Shown here in pieces: positions 1-7,987 of a DNA stretch of 64,000 nt; the first letter of the stretch is position 1; every line of letters begins with the position of its first letter. The stretch comes from Mariniradius saccharolyticus AK6 (GTDB lineage: Bacteria > Bacteroidota > Bacteroidia > Cytophagales > Cyclobacteriaceae): contig NZ_AMZY02000006.1 in the NCBI RefSeq assembly GCF_000330725.2, positions 1 through 64,000 on the forward strand. Reading direction: 5' to 3'. The position numbers and the translations under genes are program-made. Under the pieces are notes generated by a model, which saw only the letters and a program-made list of their open reading frames with translations, had not been told where the DNA came from and did not search any database.

Positions 1-72
1 GTCAGCATCGAATGTTATGAATTATTTCCAAAAATGTCACCAACTATTTTTCAGTACATTGCCTTTTTGGAA

Positions 73-852
73 TTAACCCTTCTGATAAGCCTCTTTTACC
101 TTCCACAGCCGCCACCAGGGTGTACCGGGGGAGTCGTGGTGCTCGTAGTGATAGCCAAAGAAATAACAGGAGATAAACGCCCAAAGGTGGTTTTTTGCTT
201 GGGAATGTGAATGGTGCTTGTTGTCCGACTCACCCATATGGGGCAGGTAGGTCCCGAAATAAAACAACTGCAGCGTGGAGAGCACTGCCGGCAGCATCCA
301 AAAAAGGATCAGATTTTCGGTCGGAATAAAAAGCTTCAGGATATTGAAGGTCACCGCCATCAGCAGAATCTGCCAAATACTGACATACTGCCGGATAAAA
401 CTCAGGTACCAAACCAAGAATTTTCCGGAAGCGTGGTAGTCGGGGTCTTTGTCCGTCGCCACAAACCTGTGGTGCTCGTGGTGCTTTGGGTACAATTTCC
501 AGTAGAAATTAAAGGAGAATAGCACCGCCGAAAACCAGCCAATCGCGTGATTGAGGCGCTTGTTTTCGGAAACAATCCCATGCATCGCGTCGTGGGCAGT
601 GATGAACAAACCCGTGTAGAGGTGCATCTGTACCAAAATGGCCACATAAGTCAGGGGGTGGGTCCATGAAAACTCCCAAGTCAGCAAAAAAAACAAACCC
701 ACAAACCAAAGGATAATGATCGTCATGCCGATCAAGACTCCCTTGATGCCAATGGGTTCGTAGGGTATTTTCAACGCTTTCACTTCGTAAAGATACGGGA
801 ATGCCGGAATCAGAAGGATTCGATTTTGGCTTTCACTTCTTCCATCAGCCAC
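73..852 (-). CDS. crtW: Beta-carotene ketolase CrtW
   Basis: Membrane di-iron oxygenase of the fatty-acid-desaturase superfamily. By family it adds 4-keto groups to beta-ionone rings. All His clusters are visible: HDAMH at residues 87-91, HHEHH at 124-128, HHSHS at 213-217 and HYEHH at 235-239, with hydrophobic spans between them. The 259-aa length suits bacterial CrtW. It is the last gene of the sigma-crtI-crtB-crtYcd-ispH-crtW series. The called ATG overlaps the end of ispH by 43 nt, and the next Met is residue 43, beyond the conserved N-terminus, so the long overlap or a non-ATG start is likely; the start is less sure than the function. Confidence 0.93.
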   Translation of the reverse strand: MADGRSESQNRILLIPAFPYLYEVKALKIPYEPIGIKGVLIGMTIIILWFVGLFFLLTWEFSWTHPLTYVAILVQMHLYTGLFITAHDAMHGIVSENKRLNHAIGWFSAVLFSFNFYWKLYPKHHEHHRFVATDKDPDYHASGKFLVWYLSFIRQYVSIWQILLMAVTFNILKLFIPTENLILFWMLPAVLSTLQLFYFGTYLPHMGESDNKHHSHSQAKNHLWAFISCYFFGYHYEHHDSPGTPWWRLWKVKEAYQKG

Positions 853-1655
853 ATAGGTGTGGAGGTTGCGCCGCAGATTCCCACCGTGTCGTTATTGGAA
901 AACCAAGATGGATCCACTTGCTCGGGGTTGGAGACAAAGTACGTGTTGGGGTTTTTGTCCTTGCAGACGTTGTAGAGGACCTTTCCGTTGGAGGATTTGG
1001 TACCGCTTACAAACACGATCTTGTCAAATTTGTCCGCAAACTCCCGCAGTTCCTTGTCCCGGTTGGAGACTTGGCGGCAGATGGTATCATTGGTGTTGAC
1101 GGATATGCCGTTTTCTTGCAGGATTTTATTGATTTCGTAAAACTTGTCGGTACTCTTGGTTGTCTGACTGTACAGGGTCAGATTTTTGGGCAAACTGGGG
1201 ATATCAAGCTCACTGATGTCCTGGAACACGACCGCTTTGTTGTTGGTTTGTCCCAAAAGCCCAACCACCTCGGCATGTCCATGCTTTCCGTAGATGTAGA
1301 TCTGCTCGTCTTTGTCAAAGGAATTTTTGATGCGATTCTGCAGCTTTAGCACGACGGGACAGCTCGCGTCGATCAGCGTCAGATTGTTTTTGATCGCCAA
1401 TTCGTAGGTAGAAGGTGGCTCGCCATGCGCACGGATCAGGACCTTTTCGTCGTGAATCATCTGAAGTTGGGCATGGTCAATGATCTTCAGGCCCTTTTGC
1501 GTCAGTCGGTTGACCTCCTCGTCATTGTGTACGATATCACCCAAACAGTACAAATAGCCTTGTTTGTCGAGGATTTCCTCAGCCATTTCTATGGCATAAA
1601 CTACACCGAAACAAAACCCTGAGTGTTGGTCGATATGTACTTTCAGATTTAGCAT
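810..1655 (-). CDS. ispH: 4-Hydroxy-3-methylbut-2-enyl diphosphate reductase IspH
   Basis: Last enzyme of the MEP pathway; a [4Fe-4S] enzyme reducing HMBPP to IPP and DMAPP. The three cluster cysteines are C15 (in GFCFGV), C99 (in DASCPV) and C193 (in TICRQVSNR). Substrate-site residues include H43, H77, H127 and E129, and the C-terminal GATSTP motif is present. Length (281 aa) is normal. The gene sits between the lycopene cyclase (3 nt away) and crtW inside the pigment operon, which ties isoprenoid precursor supply to carotenoid synthesis. Nothing in the sequence shows whether a second ispH exists elsewhere. Confidence 0.96.
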   Translation of the reverse strand: MLNLKVHIDQHSGFCFGVVYAIEMAEEILDKQGYLYCLGDIVHNDEEVNRLTQKGLKIIDHAQLQMIHDEKVLIRAHGEPPSTYELAIKNNLTLIDASCPVVLKLQNRIKNSFDKDEQIYIYGKHGHAEVVGLLGQTNNKAVVFQDISELDIPSLPKNLTLYSQTTKSTDKFYEINKILQENGISVNTNDTICRQVSNRDKELREFADKFDKIVFVSGTKSSNGKVLYNVCKDKNPNTYFVSNPEQVDPSWFSNNDTVGICGATSTPMWLMEEVKAKIESF

Positions 1656-1658
1656 ATG

Positions 1659-2369
1659 CTATAAACTTTTGACGGTTTGAATTGTTTTGCGTTGCCTAAA
1701 CTTTTCATAGAAACTGATGTTCATCAGCAGCAGGATCATCGAGTAGACAGTATCCTCGATCGGAATGGTAAATATTCTGATGCCGAGGTTTTCAGCGTTG
1801 TTGTAAATGACCACAGGCTCCTCCGTAAATCCTCCCGTGAGTACACCATTGACCAACAGGAAAGGAATCAAGTGGACCAGATAGGCCAAGTAAAACCGAC
1901 CCAGGTACTTTGTCTGAAAGAAAATATAATGCATTGCCAAAGTTCCAGAACCCAACAGCAAATTGACCGAGGTATACCATTTATCGAGGTTGAGCATCCC
2001 AACCACAAAAAGGAAAGGGATGAGAAACAAGGTTGTCGCCTTGGCGATAGGCTGCAAGACATCCTTTTTCACGAAGTAATTCAATACCTCGTAGATGAAT
2101 ATGCTGGCAAATGGCACCGCGATAAAGAACATCCATTCCTCGATTGGCAGTTCCAAAAAAAACAATCCTAAGACATACCTCGGATTAAATTCCCAAACGC
2201 CGATCACTGTGAACCAATGGTCCCACACGATGAACACAAAAGCCGTGATGGCGATTGCGGGGAAAAGGTACCTCCACTGTCTGTAATAGGTAATCCGATG
2301 CTCAAAAGACTGAGCCAGGGGATAAGAAATGGAAAACAACATCAGTGCGAGGTATAGGTACTTTTCCAT
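1659..2369 (-). CDS. crtYcd: Fused lycopene beta-cyclase (CrtYc-CrtYd type)
   Basis: Integral-membrane lycopene cyclase built of two homologous halves. The two signature motifs are PIEEW at residues 75-79 and PIEDT at 203-207, each within a hydrophobic helix. Separate proteins CrtYc and CrtYd carry one half each in actinobacteria; here both are in one 236-aa chain, as described for Algoriphagus-type and archaeal/fungal cyclases. It has no relation to the FAD-dependent CrtY/CrtL enzymes. The ATG overlaps the crtB stop by one base (TGATG), indicating translational coupling. Whether it cyclises one or both ends of lycopene cannot be read from sequence; the presence of cruF suggests at least one end can stay open. 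Confidence 0.9.
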   Translation of the reverse strand: MEKYLYLALMLFSISYPLAQSFEHRITYYRQWRYLFPAIAITAFVFIVWDHWFTVIGVWEFNPRYVLGLFFLELPIEEWMFFIAVPFASIFIYEVLNYFVKKDVLQPIAKATTLFLIPFLFVVGMLNLDKWYTSVNLLLGSGTLAMHYIFFQTKYLGRFYLAYLVHLIPFLLVNGVLTGGFTEEPVVIYNNAENLGIRIFTIPIEDTVYSMILLLMNISFYEKFRQRKTIQTVKSL

Positions 2370-3211
2370 CAGTTGAAGCCAAGTTTGGTTTCCACATAGG
2401 TGCCGAGCAGCAAGGATAATTTCTTCGCATTCGGGATGCGAATCCTCTGATTGGTAATAACCTTAGGGTCTAGACCCTTGATCTTGTCAAACAGCTTCTG
2501 GTAGTACAAATAAGCAACCTTTACGCCCATCTTCGCGCCGCTAGGAAGCCTTCTGATCCCATCCAACGCTTCATCAAAATCCTTCTGGATATCTTCTTCG
2601 ATGAGCTGTTTGACTGATTTATCAAAACTGTTGAAATCCACACCTGGGAAATAGACTCGCCCTCTTTCCTCGTAATCGCTCTTGATATCCCGCAGGAAGT
2701 TCACTTTTTGGAAGGCCGAACCGAGTTTGCAGGCAGGGCTTTTGAGGCTTTCGTAGAGTTTTTGATCACCTTCACAAAATACCTTCAAGCACATCAGGCC
2801 TACCACCTCGGCAGAGCCATAAATATACTCATGGTATCTCGAGTCGTTGTAGGTCTTGAAATCCAAGTCCATTTCCATGCTTTTCAAGAAGGCTTCAATG
2901 AGATCCTTGTCAATCTGATAAGCATTGACGATCAATTGGAAGGCATGCAGGACAGGATTTAGGCTGATCTTGTTGTCGATCGCGGTATAGGTGTCTTCTT
3001 TGAATTGCGCTAACAGCGTCTTTTTGTCTTGGTCGTGGAAGGTATCCACGATTTCGTCCGCATACCTCACAAAACCATAGATCGCGTAAATCGGCAAATG
3101 GAATTTCTTGGCAAGGGTTTTAATGCCCAATGTAAAACTGGTACTGTAGCGCTGAGTGATCAGCTTGCTACATTCCAATGTGGTTTCGTCAAATAGGGCC
3201 CTAGCATCCAT
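2369..3211 (-). CDS. crtB: Phytoene synthase CrtB
   Basis: Condenses two geranylgeranyl diphosphates to phytoene (squalene/phytoene synthase family, PF00494). The two Asp-rich Mg2+-diphosphate motifs are DEIVD at residues 52-56 and D175-IKS-D179 in the conserved NFLRD helix. The 280-aa length is usual for Bacteroidota CrtB. It lies 21 nt after crtI and overlaps the lycopene cyclase start by one base. Confidence 0.95.
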   Translation of the reverse strand: MDARALFDETTLECSKLITQRYSTSFTLGIKTLAKKFHLPIYAIYGFVRYADEIVDTFHDQDKKTLLAQFKEDTYTAIDNKISLNPVLHAFQLIVNAYQIDKDLIEAFLKSMEMDLDFKTYNDSRYHEYIYGSAEVVGLMCLKVFCEGDQKLYESLKSPACKLGSAFQKVNFLRDIKSDYEERGRVYFPGVDFNSFDKSVKQLIEEDIQKDFDEALDGIRRLPSGAKMGVKVAYLYYQKLFDKIKGLDPKVITNQRIRIPNAKKLSLLLGTYVETKLGFN

Positions 3212-3232
3212 GCCTATGAATTTAGCAAAATT

Positions 3233-4714
3233 TTAAATTCTATGTTCTTTCATTACCTCTTTTGCAACCACATGACCTGAAATAAGGCTTGGTGGCACAC
3301 CTGGTCCGGGCACGGTAAGTTGACCCGTGTAATACAAGTTGCCCACTTTCTTGTTTTTCAAAGAAGGTTTCAAGATGGCCGTCTGAAGTAACGTATTGGC
3401 CAAACCATAGGCGTTTCCCTTAAATGCATTGTAGTCAGCCTTGAAGTCGGTGTGTGCGTAGGACCTCTTATAGACAATATGGCTTCGGATTTCCTGTCCG
3501 GTGAGCATTTCCAAGCGATCCATGACGATGTTGAAATACTTCTCGCGCACTTCTTCGCCATCGGCAAGATCTGGAGCAAGTGGGATCAAGATGACGAGGT
3601 TTTCGGTTCCTTCCTTTGCCACGCTTGGATCCGTCTTGGATGCAGCGGAAAGGTAAAATAACGGTCTCTCCGGCCAGCGAGGGTTCTTGTAGATCGCGTC
3701 CGCGTGGGGACCCATTTGCTCGTCAAAAAACAGACAATGATGGGTTATATTTTCCAATTTTCTGTCGACCCCAAGGTAAAACAACAGACTCGAAGGAGCC
3801 ATCACCCTTTTGTCCCAATAATTGTCGCTGTAGTTGCGGTACTCGGGCGCAAGCAAAGCGGAATCGACATGGTGGTAATCAGCACCCGCGACGACTACGT
3901 CAGCTTCAAAGGATCTTCCGTCTTTCAGGACTACATTTTTGGCGTGTCCGTTCTTCACGTTGATATGGGAAACATCGGCGTTGTATTGGAATTTGACTCC
4001 TTTTTCTTCAGCCAACAGCACCATGCCTTCTACAATCTTGAACATTCCTCCCATTGGGTACCAGGTACCAAGGGAAATATCTGCATAATTCATCAAACTG
4101 TAAAGTGCAGGGATATTTTCCGCCGTCTCCCCGAGAAACAACACGGGGAATTCCATCAGACGGATAATCTTCTCGTGTTTAAAAAACTTCCTGATATGCT
4201 TGGACATCGATTGGAATACATCCATCCTAATGACATCCGCCAACAATCCAGGACTGGCAAACTCCATCAAAGACCGACTTGGTTTATGGACCAAATCGTT
4301 GATCCCAACTTGGTATTTATAGGCTGCCTGTTTTAGGAATTCGTCCAATTTCGGACCGACACCAGGCTCTAGGGATTCCAAAAGTGCTTTGAATCGACCG
4401 TAGTCCGCTGGAATCTCCATAAACTCGTCCTTACCAAAAACGACGGTGTAGGACGGATCTAACCTGATCAATTCATAGTAGTCCGAGGGCTTTTTGCCAA
4501 AATGAGCAAAATAGTTTTCAAAAACATCCGGCATCCAATACCAACTTGGACCCATGTCATATACAAACCCTTCAGCTTCGAATTGCCGAGCCCGGCCACC
4601 GGGTCCAGCGTTTTTTTCCAATAATATTACGTCGTATCCCGATGCCGCCAGATGAGTCGCCGCGGAGATTCCAGCGAATCCAGCGCCTATCACCACTACA
4701 TTTTTTTTCGGCAT
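3233..4714 (-). CDS. crtI: Phytoene desaturase CrtI
   Basis: FAD-dependent desaturase turning phytoene into lycopene. The N-terminal Rossmann fingerprint VIGAGFAG is at about residues 8-15, followed by the ADP-ribose-binding acidic strand end (LLEKN). The C-terminal CrtI motif with YTGQLTVPGPGVPPS contacts FAD. Length of 493 aa is typical. It starts 5 nt after the sigma-factor stop codon, so the two genes are almost certainly cotranscribed. It is the only CrtI-type desaturase in the window; no CrtD-like paralogue is present. Confidence 0.95.
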   Translation of the reverse strand: MPKKNVVVIGAGFAGISAATHLAASGYDVILLEKNAGPGGRARQFEAEGFVYDMGPSWYWMPDVFENYFAHFGKKPSDYYELIRLDPSYTVVFGKDEFMEIPADYGRFKALLESLEPGVGPKLDEFLKQAAYKYQVGINDLVHKPSRSLMEFASPGLLADVIRMDVFQSMSKHIRKFFKHEKIIRLMEFPVLFLGETAENIPALYSLMNYADISLGTWYPMGGMFKIVEGMVLLAEEKGVKFQYNADVSHINVKNGHAKNVVLKDGRSFEADVVVAGADYHHVDSALLAPEYRNYSDNYWDKRVMAPSSLLFYLGVDRKLENITHHCLFFDEQMGPHADAIYKNPRWPERPLFYLSAASKTDPSVAKEGTENLVILIPLAPDLADGEEVREKYFNIVMDRLEMLTGQEIRSHIVYKRSYAHTDFKADYNAFKGNAYGLANTLLQTAILKPSLKNKKVGNLYYTGQLTVPGPGVPPSLISGHVVAKEVMKEHRI

Positions 4715-4719
4715 TTTGA

Positions 4720-5232
4720 TCAGTTTCTATGTTGATACATATACAAATCGCCCTTCAGGAGCTTTCTGGCAATATGGATACGATTCTTCACAGTTCCAAT
4801 CGGAATATTTAATTTTTCGGCGATCTCGTGGTATTTGAATCCTCTGAAGTGCATCATAAAAGGTACCTTGTATACTTCTTCGAGCTTCTCGATCGCGTTG
4901 TTGATATCGTCAATAGCAAAATCGCCAAACGCACCATTCTCCACAAGGATATCTCCAGAGTTGATATAGTGAAGATTATCTGTGGTATCCACGAAAGTGC
5001 CTCTACGTACCATCCTTTGATAGTTGGTGATGAAGGTATTTTTCATGATGGTGTAAAGCCATGCTTTCAGGTTGGTTCCTTCAGTGAATTTATCCTTGTT
5101 CGTGAAGGCTTTTACCATCGTGTCCTGCAATAGATCATTTGCATCGTCCATGTCCCTGGTGAGCTTCAACGCAAATGGCTTGAGGGAACTGGACAACTTG
5201 TTGAGGGAATAACTGAATTCTAGAGTCGTCAT
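4720..5232 (-). CDS. ECF-type RNA polymerase sigma factor, first gene of carotenoid operon
   Basis: Small sigma-70 of the extracytoplasmic-function group: region 2 (DANDLLQDTMVKAF, then LKAWLYTIMKNTFI) and region 4 with a helix-turn-helix (KYHEIAEKLNIPIGTVKNRIHIARK). It likely directs polymerase to stress- or light-type promoters, perhaps its own operon. The longer ATG at 5244 would lie only a few bases from the predicted start site of transcription (-7 element TACCTTTG at 5256-5263), so I prefer the ATG at 5232 (MTTLEF), giving 170 aa. No anti-sigma gene is next to it. Its placement ahead of crtI recalls, but is not homologous in layout to, the Myxococcus CarQ circuit. Confidence 0.9.
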   Translation of the reverse strand: MTTLEFSYSLNKLSSSLKPFALKLTRDMDDANDLLQDTMVKAFTNKDKFTEGTNLKAWLYTIMKNTFITNYQRMVRRGTFVDTTDNLHYINSGDILVENGAFGDFAIDDINNAIEKLEEVYKVPFMMHFRGFKYHEIAEKLNIPIGTVKNRIHIARKLLKGDLYMYQHRN

Positions 5233-5244
5233 GGCGTTTAGCAT

Positions 5245-5324
5245 TTTTGTTTAATCAAAGGTAGCAATCGTTAAACAAAACGCAAGCAATTTGTGGAAAT
5301 ATTTTTCAAAAAGATTAAACAAAA
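5245..5324. promoter_or_regulatory. Candidate operator of the sigma-crt operon
   Basis: Three copies of one 10-mer surround the promoter. TTTTGTTTAA at 5245-5254 and its exact reverse complement TTAAACAAAA at 5271-5280 form a perfect inverted repeat with a 16-bp gap, and TTAAACAAAA recurs at 5315-5324. The -7 element lies in the gap between the first two arms, so a bound protein would occlude the promoter. The neighbouring CarH-like MerR protein is the obvious candidate ligand; that link is inference. Confidence 0.55.
5256..5285 (-). promoter_or_regulatory. Bacteroidota-type promoter of sigma-crt operon
   Basis: On the minus strand TACCTTTG (5256-5263) fits the Bacteroidota -7 consensus TAnnTTTG. 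A weak -33 element (TTGC, 5282-5285) lies 18 bp upstream. Transcription would begin close to 5249, leaving a short leader before the ATG at 5232. Confidence 0.5.
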
Positions 5325-5392
5325 TAATTCAAACTGATGCGGCCACATCGCCTATTCTGTGAGAAAAGGCAAAATTAGCCGCATTTTTGCAC

Positions 5393-5423
5393 AAAAAAAG
5401 GTGAGAGCGGTAAGCCTCACCTT
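5393..5423 (-). terminator. Rho-independent terminator after merR
   Basis: Perfect 8-bp stem AAGGTGAG/CTCACCTT (5398-5423 on the plus strand) followed, on the minus strand, by a T-run (5393-5397). It separates the cruF-crtZ-merR unit from the sigma-crt unit. Confidence 0.8.
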
Positions 5424-5449
5424 GTTTAAGATTTTGTTAAAAACGTTCA

Positions 5450-6346
5450 TTATTTCTCAACCATCACTTCATTGATCTCTTCCACAAAATCCCTGAGTTG
5501 GCGGATATAGTGAAGGGCTCTCACATTTTTGGGGAAATTCAGATCCTGACCGACAATCTGGTATCCTGATACCACAATTTCCGAATCTTGGAAGTTTTGT
5601 GACAACTCATCCAAATATTCCTGTACGTTATCCTGGGAAGGTGAAGTCGTGATTACAGTCACGAGATACTTTGGCCTGTGCAAACGGTAAACGGCCTTTA
5701 GGTCTTCCCTCGGCGTATTTTGCCCGAGGTAAAGTACTTGATGCCCCTTTGCCTTTATTATATAGGCCGCAAACAGCAGGGAGATTTCGTGCATTTCGCC
5801 CTCCGGCAAGAAAAGTAGGAACTTCTTCCCAGTGTATTTGGAAACCTGACCGTCAATTGCGACGATAAGTTTCTGACGGATTAGGTTGCTGATAAAGTGC
5901 TCCTGCCCTGGATTGATAGCCCCTGTTTGCCAAAGGACACCAATTTTGGACAGAAATGGATAGATGATGTTGAGCATGGTCTGCTCGAATCCGAATTTGA
6001 GGATATTGGTCGAAAGTACCTTTTCCAATCTTTCCTCGTCCATTTCGACCATACAGATCGTCAACGCGTGGATTTGGTCATCATGGGTAAGGTTGCGGTC
6101 GGTCAGCCGAATGACCTCATCGCGCATTTCGCTAGGGGACATTTTGCTGATTTTACTGATTTTGAAGCCGTTGTCGTTCAACAGGGCGACATTCAGGATT
6201 AGCTTCAAATCGTCGTCATCGTAGTAACGGATATTGGTATCAGTCCTTTTCGGCTGTAGCAAATCATAACGCTGCTCCCAAATACGCAGCGTATGGGCTT
6301 TGATACCTGACAATTGTTCGAGGTCTTTGATGGAATAGGTACTCAT
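5450..6346 (-). CDS. MerR-family B12-dependent regulator, CarH-like photoreceptor
   Basis: Transcriptional regulator with an N-terminal MerR winged helix (residues 3-70; IKAHTLRIWEQRYDLL), a helical-bundle cap and a C-terminal cobalamin-binding Rossmann domain (175-295). Two hallmarks are readable. W139-x9-E149-H150 matches the W-x9-EH signature of adenosylcobalamin light sensors such as CarH. E184-M-H186 is the D/E-x-H lower-ligand motif, with Ser189 in place of the usual Gly. Gln140 follows the Trp, where Thermus CarH has the His that caps cobalt after light. By family it represses carotenoid genes in the dark and releases DNA on illumination. It overlaps crtZ by 4 nt. Confidence 0.88.
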   Translation of the reverse strand: MSTYSIKDLEQLSGIKAHTLRIWEQRYDLLQPKRTDTNIRYYDDDDLKLILNVALLNDNGFKISKISKMSPSEMRDEVIRLTDRNLTHDDQIHALTICMVEMDEERLEKVLSTNILKFGFEQTMLNIIYPFLSKIGVLWQTGAINPGQEHFISNLIRQKLIVAIDGQVSKYTGKKFLLFLPEGEMHEISLLFAAYIIKAKGHQVLYLGQNTPREDLKAVYRLHRPKYLVTVITTSPSQDNVQEYLDELSQNFQDSEIVVSGYQIVGQDLNFPKNVRALHYIRQLRDFVEEINEVMVEK

Positions 6347-6795
6347 TTGGGTGTATTTTTAAAATACTTTTTAGGAACAAAGAACAATCCAAAGGATACT
6401 GCGTCGTCTTTTTGATTGGTCGCATGGTGGGCTTGGTGTGCCCTGAATATGCCCAATAGAAAGTTGTTTTGTGGCCTGGAGAACCATTTGGCCCGGCGAT
6501 GTACCATGACATCGTGGATCAAAAAGTACAAGAGACCGTACAAGCTGATGCCAACCCCCATCCAAAACCTGTAATCCAAGCTTCTGACGCCGAGAACAAT
6601 CAACACAATGGCCACACTCCCGAACAACAGGGAAAAGAGGTCATTGAGCTCGAACGGTCCCTTGGAAGGCTGATGATGTGTTTTATGGATACTCCAAAGC
6701 GGGCCATGCATCAGGTATTTGTGTATGAACCACCCGGAGATTTCCATTGCAACAAAACCAAGCGCGGTGAACAATACAGCAGTTATCATATTCAT
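6343..6795 (-). CDS. crtZ: Beta-carotene 3-hydroxylase CrtZ
   Basis: Membrane di-iron hydroxylase that introduces 3-OH on beta-rings. The four His motifs are present: HKYLMH (residues 25-30), HKTHH (37-41), HDVMVH (94-99) and HQAHH (120-124). The 150-aa length is typical for Bacteroidota CrtZ. It lies 48 nt downstream of cruF and shares an ATGA overlap with the MerR gene, so structural gene and regulator are translationally coupled. Together with CrtW it would give 3-hydroxy-4-keto rings (astaxanthin- or flexixanthin-like end groups). Confidence 0.93.
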   Translation of the reverse strand: MNMITAVLFTALGFVAMEISGWFIHKYLMHGPLWSIHKTHHQPSKGPFELNDLFSLLFGSVAIVLIVLGVRSLDYRFWMGVGISLYGLLYFLIHDVMVHRRAKWFSRPQNNFLLGIFRAHQAHHATNQKDDAVSFGLFFVPKKYFKNTPK

Positions 6796-6843
6796 TGACG
6801 TAACTCGTTCAAATTAAGATTGTTTGAAATATTTTATTTTCAA

Positions 6844-7536
6844 TCACAAAATCAAATTTAAAATCGCAAAAAACAGGATCAGATTCAACAGGAGGAAGTC
6901 CGAAACCGCATTTGGTTTTGAAAAGCTTGTTTTCCGGTAGATGATTTGGATGATAAAGGCAACCCCAAGCCATCCCAAGTAATTTTGAACCGGAACGATG
7001 TTCCCCTCCCAAGACCAAAAGTCCAAGGAAATTGCCACGGGCTCGATGATGAAGTCAATCCCAACCATCAGTGCCGCCGCCACCAAAGCAGCGAGGATGT
7101 CATTTTGAATTTTTGTATGAAAAAAATGACCTGCCATATAGCTCAAAAGCAGCCAGTTCACCCCGATCATCAGCGGCACTTCAAATACCTGCACACCGAG
7201 AACAGGCCCGTACCAATAGCTGCCAAATGGAAATCCCGTGTGGACGCCAGAAACCTCCGAACCATAACCGATAAGAGCAGCCGCAAGGCAGAAAATACCA
7301 AAAGGCACATTCCACTCCATGTGAAACCAAAACAACACGCCCAAACTCAATAACAGGTGAAAGGGCGTCAACTGCTGGAAAAAAGGCCGAATTTCAGGAA
7401 TCGACATCCCTACGATCCCAACCAAATAAAAAAGGGAGATGAGTATCTTAAACCAAGTTGTAGAACTGATACCTCGCCCTTCTTTGGCTGGTTTTTGGTT
7501 TTCCTGCTGTTTCGTTTCTACAATTGATGTATTCAT
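6844..7536 (-). CDS. cruF: Carotenoid 1',2'-hydratase CruF (DUF422 family)
   Basis: Polytopic membrane protein of the PF04240 family, which hydrates the 1',2' double bond of an open psi end group. Family landmarks seen are GSEVSGVHTGFPFGSYWYG around residues 89-107, and the IIEPVA...FWSW region near 162-176. The first 25 residues are polar and likely cytosolic. It heads the cruF-crtZ-merR unit. Its presence implies the cell makes a monocyclic carotenoid with a 1'-hydroxy end, consistent with flexixanthin-type pigments known from this bacterial group; the 3',4'-desaturase (CrtD) such a route needs is not in the window. Confidence 0.87.
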   Translation of the reverse strand: MNTSIVETKQQENQKPAKEGRGISSTTWFKILISLFYLVGIVGMSIPEIRPFFQQLTPFHLLLSLGVLFWFHMEWNVPFGIFCLAAALIGYGSEVSGVHTGFPFGSYWYGPVLGVQVFEVPLMIGVNWLLLSYMAGHFFHTKIQNDILAALVAAALMVGIDFIIEPVAISLDFWSWEGNIVPVQNYLGWLGVAFIIQIIYRKTSFSKPNAVSDFLLLNLILFFAILNLIL

Positions 7537-7566
7537 TTACGCTTTACAAGGATTGGAATAATTCAG

Positions 7567-7594
7567 GTTGTTAAACAAGCGGGTCGTATATTTG
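7567..7594 (+). promoter_or_regulatory. Promoter upstream of DUF4286 gene
   Basis: TATATTTG at 7587-7594 matches TAnnTTTG, and GTTG (7567-7570) sits 16 bp upstream as a -33 element. The spacer holds TTAAACAA (7571-7578), part of the 11-bp palindrome TTGTTAAACAA. The same word builds the operator at 5245-5324, and here it is also upstream of the divergent cruF unit. Confidence 0.5.
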
Positions 7595-7635
7595 TTGGCA
7601 ATCGAAGTCCAAAAGTACAGATAAATAGACAGAAT

Positions 7636-7941
7636 ATGATCTTATACAACGTGACGGTCAATGTCGACAAGGACGCCGAAACAGAATGGCTGAATTGGAT
7701 GCGGGAGACACACATTCCCGACGTGTTGGCGACGGGTATGTTTTTGGAAAACAAACTCTATCGCATCCTCCACGATTCTGAGGACGGTAGCATCAACTAC
7801 TCGGTGCAGTATTTTGCTGAAAATATGGACAAGCTCAATGAATACATGCAAGTACACTCCAAAAAGCTACAGCAGGATGTCCAAATCAAGTTTCAGGACA
7901 GGGTGGTTTCCTTTAGGACATTGTTGCAGGCGGTCGAATAA
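7636..7941 (+). CDS. DUF4286 family protein
   Basis: 101-aa soluble protein of a small Bacteroidota family of unknown function, resembling dimeric ferredoxin-like alpha/beta-barrel proteins in length and in the opening strand MILYNVTVNVD. No catalytic motif is recognisable. It is divergent from cruF with a clear TAnnTTTG promoter and is followed after 46 nt by tag, so the two may be cotranscribed. Confidence 0.85.
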   Translation: MILYNVTVNVDKDAETEWLNWMRETHIPDVLATGMFLENKLYRILHDSEDGSINYSVQYFAENMDKLNEYMQVHSKKLQQDVQIKFQDRVVSFRTLLQAVE

Positions 7942-7987
7942 TCTGGCCGCTTAAATTCTCCAAATCCCAAAAAACAATCCAAAAATC

